A stretch of DNA of 7,925 bases from Methylococcaceae bacterium (GCA_030618325.1 JAUXDP010000145.1:1-7925); one strand, 5' to 3'; positions 1 through 5,640 are shown, numbered from the stretch's first letter. The notes: generated by a model from the sequence alone, not told the origin. Numbers and translations are program-made.

Positions 1-99
1 AGACTCTCCGCATAAAACCATCACCCAGATTTCACTGCTTAGATTGACAGCTTATGCTTACTTAGGATTGAGTATAGAACAGTATTTTTAAAAATTAAT

Positions 100-1857
100 A
101 TGACAAATAAAACCACATCTACCCATGAACTTCCACACTGGTTCACCCAAAATGCGGAGGCTCATTTACGAATGCTGTATGGAAAGCAGCAAACAGCAGT
201 ATTGATGGATAGGCTCATAAATTTACTCCATGAGTTTACAACTAATTTTTCCCCCATCAAAGAAGAGCATTGGGATCAAAATGACATCATTTTGATAACC
301 TACGGTGACAATATTAAACAAGCGAATGAAGTCCCTCTGCGTACCTTGCATGAATTTCTGAATTTGCACCTCAGTGATTGCATCAACAGCGTTCATATTC
401 TTCCCTTTTTTCCCTACAGTTCCGATGACGGTTTCGCGGTTATTGACTACGAAAATGTTGACCAGAAATTAGGTGACTGGTCAGATATAGAACGGATTGC
501 CAAGGATTATCATTTAATGACTGATCTGGTAATCAATCATGTCTCCCGTGAAAACCTTTGGTTTATTGATTATCTCAGCCAGGTAAAACCAGGTTGCGAC
601 TATTTTATAGAGATGCCCGAAGATACCAATGTCCTTTCAGTGGTTCGCCCCCGAAGTACGCCATTGCTAGCCCCTGTTCATACTCATCAGGGTATTCGTC
701 ATGTCTGGGCAACCTTTGGCGAAGATCAGATTGATGTTGATTTTACCAACCCGGATGTCTTGTTTGAGTTCATTAAGTTTTTGTTGTTGTATATCAAAAA
801 AGGTTCACGATTTATCCGGTTGGATGCGATCGCTTTTTTATGGAAAAAACTGAATACTCGTTGCATCAATTTGCGGGAAACCCATGAAGTCGTCAAATTA
901 TTGCGTAATATTATCGATGTAGCCGCCCATGGCACAGTTTTAATTACAGAAACCAATGTGCCAAACGGAGAAAACATCAGCTACTTCGGTAATAGTGATG
1001 AATCGCATATGGTGTATCAATTCACCTTGCCACCGTTGTTACTACATGCTATCTATCATGGAGATTCTCAATATCTAACAGAATGGGCAGCCGATATGCC
1101 CAGGCCACAAAAAAACTGCACCTACTTAAATTTTATTGCCTCTCATGATGGCATAGGCTTACGTCCGGCAGAAGGTATTTTGCCAATATCAGAAGTCGCT
1201 ATTTTAGTTGATGCCATGCACGAATATGGTGGTTATGTCAGCATGAGAGCCGGAAAGGATGGTCAGGAATTACCTTATGAAATAAATATTGCACTTTTTG
1301 ACGCGCTGAAAGGCACGCACCAGGGGTTGGATGAGTTTCAAATTCAACGTTTTATTTGTGTGCATACCATTATGCTTGCTTTACAAGGTATTCCTGCCAT
1401 TTATATTCATAGCCTAACTGCAACACCAAATGACCATCACGGTGTTGAGCAAACTGAATGTACCCGGGCAATCAATCGACATAAATGGGATTACAATGAA
1501 TTAATGGAATTATTGAACAATCCCGGAACAGCTAACGCAATAATCTTTCACGAATTAAAAAAATTAATAAAAATACGCCGCGCGCAACCAGCATTCCACC
1601 CAGATGCATCACAGGGAACATTACATTTAAACCATGAATTATTCGCTTTTTGGCGCATAAGCCAAGATCAAAATCAGCAGATTTTAGTGGTTAGTAATAT
1701 GACTTCCGAAGTACAAAGCTTGAAACTGCCAGAGCATCCCATACCTGATGGTTCAGGATTATGGCGTAATTTAATCGAACCAACAGCAACAAATCAAAAT
1801 ACTAAAGAAATACAGCTATACTCATATCAATCAGTGTGGTTGGAGGCGCTGGATTAA
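100..1857 (+). CDS. GH13_18 sugar phosphorylase, probably glucosylglycerate phosphorylase (sucrose phosphorylase relative)
   Basis: 585 residues, complete. The family (GH13 subfamily 18) reversibly splits an alpha-glucoside with inorganic phosphate, giving alpha-glucose 1-phosphate; known members act on sucrose, sucrose 6'-phosphate or glucosylglycerate. Visible GH13 landmarks: LPFFPYSSDDGF (about 101-112), the DLVINHVSRENLWF strand/loop (142-155), nucleophile Asp242 in FIRLDAIAFLW, acid/base Glu284 in ITETNVP, transition-state Asp350 in ASHDGIG, and the late NDHHGV...RAINR motif (444-460) that is typical of this subfamily. The RLDAIAFLW / ETNVP versions are closer to the glucosylglycerate phosphorylase type (E. 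coli YcjM) than to classical sucrose phosphorylases, so I prefer that substrate, but substrate is inference. No signal peptide or membrane helix: cytoplasmic. A TAG stop lies upstream in frame at 40-42 with no other usable start between, so ATG 100 is the only good choice, although no Shine-Dalgarno is seen. Probable role: recycling of the compatible solute glucosylglycerate. Confidence 0.85.
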   Translation: MTNKTTSTHELPHWFTQNAEAHLRMLYGKQQTAVLMDRLINLLHEFTTNFSPIKEEHWDQNDIILITYGDNIKQANEVPLRTLHEFLNLHLSDCINSVHILPFFPYSSDDGFAVIDYENVDQKLGDWSDIERIAKDYHLMTDLVINHVSRENLWFIDYLSQVKPGCDYFIEMPEDTNVLSVVRPRSTPLLAPVHTHQGIRHVWATFGEDQIDVDFTNPDVLFEFIKFLLLYIKKGSRFIRLDAIAFLWKKLNTRCINLRETHEVVKLLRNIIDVAAHGTVLITETNVPNGENISYFGNSDESHMVYQFTLPPLLLHAIYHGDSQYLTEWAADMPRPQKNCTYLNFIASHDGIGLRPAEGILPISEVAILVDAMHEYGGYVSMRAGKDGQELPYEINIALFDALKGTHQGLDEFQIQRFICVHTIMLALQGIPAIYIHSLTATPNDHHGVEQTECTRAINRHKWDYNELMELLNNPGTANAIIFHELKKLIKIRRAQPAFHPDASQGTLHLNHELFAFWRISQDQNQQILVVSNMTSEVQSLKLPEHPIPDGSGLWRNLIEPTATNQNTKEIQLYSYQSVWLEALD

Positions 1858-1905
1858 TTAGCGTCGGGCAAGAACCCTGATAATATCAATTACGCCACTC
1901 ACATT

Positions 1906-1935
1906 TTGCGGTCATCTAGCAAACACAAATAATAT
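1906..1935 (+). promoter_or_regulatory. weak candidate sigma-70 promoter before the membrane cytochrome-like gene
   Basis: TTGCGG at 1906-1911 and TAATAT at 1930-1935 are separated by 18 bases, which resembles a -35/-10 pair with about half of the consensus positions matched. It lies in the 114-base gap between the phosphorylase and the next gene. Co-transcription from upstream is equally possible; this is a pattern match only. Confidence 0.25.
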
Positions 1936-1971
1936 ATCTTCAATCATCTGCTTTCAATACAGGAACTAATA

Positions 1972-2877
1972 ATGGCACTCAGCTTTTCCAATCTAAAAGA
2001 ACTCGATCTTCCGGTTAAAGTATTATTTACCGGTTACTTGACCACAGTTGCTGTTGGGTATTTGTTTGCTTTAATCCAGATCTTGTTCACCCACGGTATG
2101 GCCGATGGTCAATTTGGTTTATCGATAGATGACATTGTCTACAGCTACTATGGCAACCGCTCAGGAACTCTTCTGGAAACCAAACTGAACGGTTCCATGA
2201 AAGACAACGCCACAGAGCAGGAACGTTTTACCATTATGCAATGGGTGCGGGATGGCGCTGACCAGGACGAATATGAAGAAACTGGCGTTAAAAAAATAAT
2301 CGAATCTAAATGTGTCATGTGCCACGGCGAAAGTGCTTCAGGGATTCCCGATTTTACTGAATTTTCTGGATTAGAGGAGGTAACGGTAGAAGATGAGGGT
2401 GCAACCTTTAGTTCTCTGACCCGGGTATCGCATATTCATTTATTCGGCATCAGTTTCATCTTTATGTTTGTCGGATTAATTTTTAGTTTTGCTGAAACAC
2501 CAACTGTCAGATATAAGTGTATTGCTATAGGAATGCCTTATGTTTTTCTGCTAGTAGATATCTTGTCCTGGTGGTTAACCAAAATTAGTCCCATGTTCGC
2601 ATGGTTAGTCATTTTTGCAGGGATGGGTATGGGTGTTTCGTTTATGGCCATGTGGGTTATTTCGCTGTTTGAGATATGGATCTTTAAAACCGTATTTTTA
2701 AACGAACAGGGTGAAAGATATCAGCAATGGAGTACTTGTATAGAAGGAAAACTAAAAGATGCGGGTCTTGATAATGTGGGTTCAATTCTCAAGAAAATGG
2801 GATGTCAGATAAAAAGTTGGGGATCTATCTTTGGGAGCGATGGCTCGCACACGGTTGGCCTTGGGTTAAACAGTTAG
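1972..2877 (+). CDS. four-helix inner-membrane protein with one c-type haem motif (CVMCH)
   Basis: 301 residues as read. One hydrophobic helix at about 15-38, then a hydrophilic loop of about 115 residues, then three helices at about 157-175, 183-203 and 209-236. The loop carries a single CxxCH haem c site, CVMCH at 114-118, shortly before the RVSHIHLFG segment (151-159) with two histidines at the membrane edge. Haem c is attached outside the cytoplasm, so the loop should be periplasmic and both termini cytoplasmic. The fold suggests a membrane-anchored redox protein, but no partner or donor can be named. I recall similar short membrane proteins in methanotroph genomes carrying a meaningless 'elongation factor-1 alpha' label; nothing here supports a translation role. 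Start ATG 1972 has a good AGGA at 1961-1964. The tail after about residue 280 (SWGSIFGSDGSHTVGLGLNS) looks unlike a protein end, and a -1 frame gives a better one (see 2802-2906). Alternative: a soluble-cytochrome fusion of unknown role. Confidence 0.7.
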   Translation: MALSFSNLKELDLPVKVLFTGYLTTVAVGYLFALIQILFTHGMADGQFGLSIDDIVYSYYGNRSGTLLETKLNGSMKDNATEQERFTIMQWVRDGADQDEYEETGVKKIIESKCVMCHGESASGIPDFTEFSGLEEVTVEDEGATFSSLTRVSHIHLFGISFIFMFVGLIFSFAETPTVRYKCIAIGMPYVFLLVDILSWWLTKISPMFAWLVIFAGMGMGVSFMAMWVISLFEIWIFKTVFLNEQGERYQQWSTCIEGKLKDAGLDNVGSILKKMGCQIKSWGSIFGSDGSHTVGLGLNS

Positions 2878-2906
2878 CGGATAAAGCCAAGTCAAGCCCG
2901 GAATAA
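2802..2906 (+). other. overlapping -1 frame: likely true C-terminus of the membrane cytochrome-like protein, or a 34-residue small ORF
   Basis: In the -1 frame relative to the gene it overlaps, ATG 2802 to TAA 2904-2906 encodes 34 residues rich in Trp, Leu, Lys and Ala, including LGIYLWERWLAHGWPWVKQ and a charged end KAKSSPE. This reads like natural protein, while the overlapped frame reads Gly/Ser-rich and stops at 2877. The two frames can be joined at the five-A run 2811-2815: one additional A there would fuse residue Ile280 directly into the KKLGIYLW sequence. So either the base count of the A run is wrong, the gene has suffered a real frameshift, or this is a small separate ORF. There is no convincing ribosome site before ATG 2802, which favours the frameshift reading. 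Confidence 0.45.
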
Positions 2907-2913
2907 ACCGGGC
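2896..2913 (+). terminator. GC-rich hairpin at the end of the membrane cytochrome-like gene
   Basis: GCCCGG (2896-2901) and CCGGGC (2908-2913) form a perfect 6-bp stem around the 6-base loop AATAAA. The TAA of the alternative frame lies in that loop. There is no T tract after it, so it is not a classical intrinsic terminator; it may slow polymerase or protect the 3' end, possibly together with the larger inverted repeat that follows at once. Confidence 0.4.
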
Positions 2914-2919
2914 ACTCAG

Positions 2920-2960
2920 AATGGAAACTTTTCGATGCTATTATCTGGAAAGTTTCCATT
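2920..2960. repeat. perfect 12-bp inverted repeat (hairpin)
   Basis: AATGGAAACTTT (2920-2931) is exactly complementary to AAAGTTTCCATT (2949-2960), with a 17-base spacer. The stem can be extended inward by one C-G and two G-T pairs. It follows the GC hairpin at 2896-2913 by six bases. No T run follows. It could be a transcript end, a protein-binding site, or an end of a small non-autonomous element; only one copy is in the window, so repeat status cannot be judged. Confidence 0.6.
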
Positions 2961-3468
2961 GCTGATTGACACAGAGTCCACCTCTGTTGCAATTCTACAG
3001 CATCAATAGCACGACCGATTACCCATAGCACTACGCCAAGTCAAACAACCACGTCACACAAATAAACAACACTGAAGTGGCTACTCTGTCATCCAGTTGA
3101 CAGAAGCGGAAAAATCTTCTTACGCATGCAAAGCAAGCCGAATGTTTATTGCTTCGCTGAATAATATGTTGAGGGAACCTCACCGCCGGAGAAATTTGAT
3201 CGGACCTGCCAGTCCTTACTCCTTCCAAATTCAATGATAAGTCATCTTGTAGCCAATGGTATTCGGCACTAATTTCGAAAAGGGATAAGGTATCGGACAT
3301 AAAGTGTGTGTTGAAAATTGTTGAAAACCCGACAAAATCAGAAAAATTGTCAGAAGATCAAATACTTTAACCTCAACTTCAGAAAACTTCGTTATTATAT
3401 TTTCTCGGAATTGCTAAGCTGAAAGGCCTTTGAGTACTTCCGTTCAGGCGCTAAATATAATAATAAAC
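2961..3468. other. gene-free stretch, possible decayed coding sequence
   Basis: About 500 bases without a gene I can support. Open frames exist on both strands. On the + strand 3076-3237 is open without a normal start and contains the protein-like stretch LTEAEKSSYACKASRMF, with an internal ATG at 3142. On the - strand 3031-3300 is open for 89 residues, beginning MSDTLSLFEISAEY, but without a ribosome site. I recognise no family in either. Two 9-base direct copies of TGTTGAAAA lie at 3309-3317 and 3319-3327. The stretch may be remnant DNA, or simply a long spacer holding the promoter of the hydrolase gene. Confidence 0.35.
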
Positions 3469-3502
3469 GGGTAGTCGGTTAGCTCCGTCTAATCAACTAC
3501 TC
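3469..3502 (+). promoter_or_regulatory. long hairpin in the leader of the PgaB-like hydrolase gene
   Basis: GGGTAGTCGGTTAG (3469-3482) pairs with CTAATCAACTACTC (3489-3502) over 14 positions with two G-U pairs and one C-A mismatch in RNA, closing a 6-base CTCCGT loop. It ends 39 bases before the preferred start at 3542 and 6 bases before an alternative ATG at 3509. There is no run of T after it, so an attenuator or a leader/mRNA-stability element is more likely than a simple terminator. The G-U pairs favour the + strand RNA as the folding molecule only weakly. Confidence 0.5.
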
Positions 3503-3541
3503 ATTTCAATGGTAAACCTCAATTATCTTCAACAATCCCTT

Positions 3542-4864
3542 ATGAAAAAAATTATCTTATTAACATTTTTATGGCTTAATAATAGCTGGGCAGCAAATCA
3601 AGACCAATCCTCAACTGTATTTATGGATTTAGACATGATTTATAGTCTTGGTGACACGGATGTAGATATTGAAAGAAATATTGGTTTTTTAACCGATAGA
3701 ATCGTTAGATTGCATAAACAAGGATTAAAGACTGTACAGCTTGCTGCATTTTCTAATCCTGATGCAGTTAACAAATTTTATACAAACGTCTTCTTTCCAA
3801 CCACACACCTTAACGAGCCAGGAGATGAAATTAGTTTCTCAACACCTGTTGGGCAAAGTGACTCACCATATTCAGGGAATATATTTGCACGTACAGCAAA
3901 AGCAATTAAGGCTGCGACCAACGGAAAAGTTGAGATTTATGCATGGATGCCAATACTTAGTTATCGAATTAAACCTGATTCTAATTACTATTGGGGTGTT
4001 GAGTATGTAAAGTCAGACTTAAATAGTGAAAACAATGATCCCAACAGATATAAGCGTTTGAGCCCTTTTAGCCCAACAACTTGGGATATCGTGGCAGATA
4101 TATATGCTGATTTAGCTATTTCTGCGGGTCAATATATTGATGGTATTGCATTTCATGATGACGGTATGATGAGTGATCACGAAGATGTTAGTGCTAGCGC
4201 AGTATGGTTTTATAGGAATGTATGGGGATATAGTAACGCCACTCGAAACAGTGAGTCGATTACAACCAACCCCCAACTAGAACTAGCCTGGGCAGTAAAA
4301 AAAGCTGTTTATATTAATAAATTTACTCTATATATGGCTGATGTATCTAGTCGTTTCATCGGTTACTACTATGATCGGGATGTTAAACTTAAAACATCCC
4401 GTCACATCTATGCTAGTGCACTACTAGATGATCGCGCATACACTTGGCTAGGACAAGAGCCGGATAGTTTGTATAGTGATTACGATAGTGTATCAATCGA
4501 GGCCTATCCCTATATGGAAGCGCGTTTCAACGATTCCGTTAAAAATAATACGCGGCCGCTTTGCTTTTTTACAACCTCTCCCTCGTGCATGAGTGTTAAT
4601 GAAAATACTTTTTATAGCCAATTAACTTCGGCTGCCAAAAAATACGATGGAAATTTAGAAAAAACACTGTTCATTTTTCAAACTGTTGATTGGACTAATT
4701 ATGGTGCACAGAACCTTCCTGACAAATCATTAGGTGGTGCAATGCTGAAAACACTTGAAAAAGGAGTTAACCATATCGGCTGGTATCCAGATTTGTATTT
4801 CCCAGATACAAAGTTTCCATATATCTCAGGGCAATTTGAACAAGCACTAAACAAAACGCGATAA
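3542..4864 (+). CDS. secreted stand-alone PgaB-type glycoside hydrolase domain (GH153-like), no deacetylase domain
   Basis: 440 residues from ATG 3542. This start gives a clean signal peptide (MKKIILLTFLWLNNSWA, cleavage before about residue 18); the in-frame ATG 3509 adds 11 polar residues and neither start has a Shine-Dalgarno. The mature protein matches the C-terminal half of PgaB almost end to end: MDLDMIY (28-34; PgaB has DLDYVY), IYAWMP (132-137), RLSPF (172-176), IAFHDDGMMSDHED (202-215), SIEAYPYMEA (318-327) and GWYPDLYF (413-420). In E. coli PgaB this domain binds and cleaves partially deacetylated PNAG; from memory the catalytic Asp lies in the HDD segment, here Asp206/207. The N-terminal NodB-like deacetylase half of PgaB is absent and there is no lipobox Cys, unlike E. 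coli PgaB, so the product should be a soluble periplasmic or secreted protein. It lies upstream of pgaA, with a gap of about 780 bases. Likely job: trimming or releasing PNAG. Function assignment by family is firm, exact role is inferred. Confidence 0.85.
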   Translation: MKKIILLTFLWLNNSWAANQDQSSTVFMDLDMIYSLGDTDVDIERNIGFLTDRIVRLHKQGLKTVQLAAFSNPDAVNKFYTNVFFPTTHLNEPGDEISFSTPVGQSDSPYSGNIFARTAKAIKAATNGKVEIYAWMPILSYRIKPDSNYYWGVEYVKSDLNSENNDPNRYKRLSPFSPTTWDIVADIYADLAISAGQYIDGIAFHDDGMMSDHEDVSASAVWFYRNVWGYSNATRNSESITTNPQLELAWAVKKAVYINKFTLYMADVSSRFIGYYYDRDVKLKTSRHIYASALLDDRAYTWLGQEPDSLYSDYDSVSIEAYPYMEARFNDSVKNNTRPLCFFTTSPSCMSVNENTFYSQLTSAAKKYDGNLEKTLFIFQTVDWTNYGAQNLPDKSLGGAMLKTLEKGVNHIGWYPDLYFPDTKFPYISGQFEQALNKTR

Positions 4865-4888
4865 CAAATAATTACAGGCTCATGAATT

Positions 4889-4907
4889 GGCTTAGCTAAA
4901 GTAAGCC
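4889..4907 (+). terminator. weak hairpin shortly after the hydrolase gene
   Basis: GGCTTA (4889-4894) and TAAGCC (4902-4907) form a perfect 6-bp stem with a 7-base loop, 24 bases after the hydrolase stop codon, followed by TTCTCC rather than a T tract. It is a possible but poor intrinsic terminator. Confidence 0.3.
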
Positions 4908-4968
4908 TTCTCCAATACACAATGAACCTGAAACTGGAAATAATCAATTGAGGCTAACTTTCGCATCA

Positions 4969-5020
4969 GAGATATTAAGGAGGTTCCTGTGTTTGTACTA
5001 CGAACCCTCCTTAATATCTC
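4969..5020. repeat. perfect 15-bp inverted repeat between the hydrolase gene and pgaA
   Basis: GAGATATTAAGGAGG (4969-4983) is exactly complementary to CCTCCTTAATATCTC (5006-5020). Beyond one unpaired C (5005) the stem goes on with TTC (4984-4986) against GAA (5002-5004), leaving a 15-base loop. The left arm holds AAGGAGG, a perfect Shine-Dalgarno-like sequence, but no ATG follows at a useful distance. The lack of a T run argues against a standard terminator on the + strand. It may end transcription of the hydrolase gene, be a protein-binding palindrome, or be a small repeat element. Confidence 0.7.
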
Positions 5021-5066
5021 GACCAATATTTACACAATGTAACAAATTCCGGCCTTGTGTTTGTAC
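4988..5066 (+). repeat. 11-base direct repeat, one copy in the loop of the large hairpin
   Basis: TGTGTTTGTAC occurs at 4988-4998 and again at 5056-5066, 68 bases apart. The first copy is in the loop of the inverted repeat 4969-5020. In both cases GAA follows, after an additional TAC in the first. Meaning unknown; it could be chance or the trace of a local duplication. Confidence 0.4.
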
Positions 5067-5515
5067 GAAAAAACACTCATTGAAACATGCTCTTACGAAC
5101 ATATAAAAGAAAGATACAAAAGAATAGAAGAACACTTACAATTCAATTAGTCGATTTTTTTTTGATTATTTAACGGGACAATAGTGGATTGTTATATTAG
5201 AATATAAGTTGAAGTTTACTTTTCAGGGTAACCTCAAAAATAATAAAAAAATCTTGTTCATGACAACAAACCTAAGAAATTAGGTCAGCTGTTGAAATTA
5301 TAAAACAACATCGGAGTATGTTTTTCATGTCTTTGGACATGAGGGGTAAGTGTGTGTTTTATTCGTAGTAGGAAATCCCCCCTCTCATAGCTAAGAGTTG
5401 TGTTATTTGTCATTTACAAAGAAAAACATTCTGACGTAACCGAAATTTATGCATTTAACCTAGAAATCGTGAGCTACTAATTTTTCTATGTTTAAGGCAT
5501 GGGCAAAAAAGCGCC
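5021..5515. other. gene-free AT-rich stretch with several short hairpins
   Basis: No coding region is supportable. Structure seen: TTATATT/AATATAA around AG at 5192-5207; ACCTAA/TTAGGT closed by a GAAA tetraloop at 5270-5285; TGTTG/CAACA at 5289-5310; TCATGTC/GACATGA with a TTTG loop at 5325-5342; then GAGGGG (5341-5346) that can pair with CCCCTC (5379-5384). A run of nine T is at 5155-5163 without a GC stem before it. The closely spaced hairpins at 5270-5384 could be a folded RNA or regulatory DNA ahead of pgaA. I recognise no known riboswitch class. Confidence 0.35.
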
Positions 5516-5531
5516 TGGCTTTATTGTTGCT
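5516..5531 (+). promoter_or_regulatory. candidate sigma-54 (RpoN) promoter of pgaA
   Basis: CTGGC at 5515-5519 and TTGCT at 5527-5531 have the strict GG-N10-GC spacing of sigma-54 promoters (consensus YTGGCACG-N4-TTGCW). The -24 core TGGC and the -12 core TTGC plus the W base match; the ACG after TGGC is TTT here. The expected transcript start is near 5542, giving a leader of about 100 bases before the pgaA start. The element sits inside a possible TGGGC (5500-5504) / GCCCA (5539-5543) stem. If real, pgaA would need a sigma-54 activator, which is known for other exopolysaccharide gene sets; no activator gene is in the window. Confidence 0.45.
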
Positions 5532-5580
5532 TGCATAGGCCCAAATTTTCACTATCTTTAATAGGATACTATTTCGGTTT

Positions 5581-5601
5581 TGATGATTTTATAAATCATC
5601 A
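5581..5601. promoter_or_regulatory. palindrome ahead of pgaA, possible operator or leader hairpin
   Basis: TGATGATTT (5581-5589) and AAATCATCA (5593-5601) are perfect 9-bp inverted arms around TAT, 39 bases upstream of the pgaA start codon and followed by TTTT. It lies inside the transcript predicted from the 5516-5531 promoter, about 40 bases after its start. It could be an operator, or an AT-rich hairpin acting on the mRNA leader. No known regulator site was recognised. Confidence 0.45.
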
Positions 5602-5640
5602 TTTTCAGTCACTCATGCAAAAAAATAGAAGCAATACTTC

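Noticed and set aside
44..78. TTGACA at 44-49 as -35 box for the phosphorylase gene
   Set aside because: The -35 is perfect but no -10-like hexamer occurs at 16-18 bases; TATAGA at 73-78 is 23 bases away.
726..977. Reverse-strand open frame inside the phosphorylase gene
   Set aside because: It lies wholly antisense to a strong GH13 coding region, has no family resemblance and no ribosome site.
2809..2817. Programmed -1 frameshift site at the A run
   Set aside because: The zero-frame reading is ATA AAA AGT, which lacks the X XXY YYZ slippery heptamer of dnaX type; a base-count error or mutation is a simpler explanation.
3470..3483. GG-N10-GC sigma-54-like spacing before the hydrolase
   Set aside because: Only the GG and GC fit; neither TGGC nor TTGC cores are present, and it lies within the hairpin arms.
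3509..3541. ATG 3509 as start of the hydrolase
   Set aside because: It adds MVNLNYLQQSL before a textbook signal peptide and has no ribosome site; ATG 3542 is preferred, though not proven.
4699..4947. Reverse-strand 82-residue frame over the hydrolase 3' end
   Set aside because: Two thirds is antisense to the conserved hydrolase C-terminus and nothing in it resembles a known protein.
5087..5173. 28-codon ORF beginning MLLRTYKRKIQ
   Set aside because: No ribosome site, low-complexity basic composition, and it runs through a nine-T tract.
5500..5543. c-di-GMP riboswitch near the pgaA start
   Set aside because: The TGGGC/GCCCA stem and interior lack the conserved class I core as I know it; no other riboswitch class was recognised.
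5171..5640. CsrA control by multiple GGA motifs ahead of pgaA, as in E. coli
   Set aside because: Six GGA triplets occur (5176, 5186, 5313, 5335, 5371, 5564), about what chance gives over this length, and none covers the start region.
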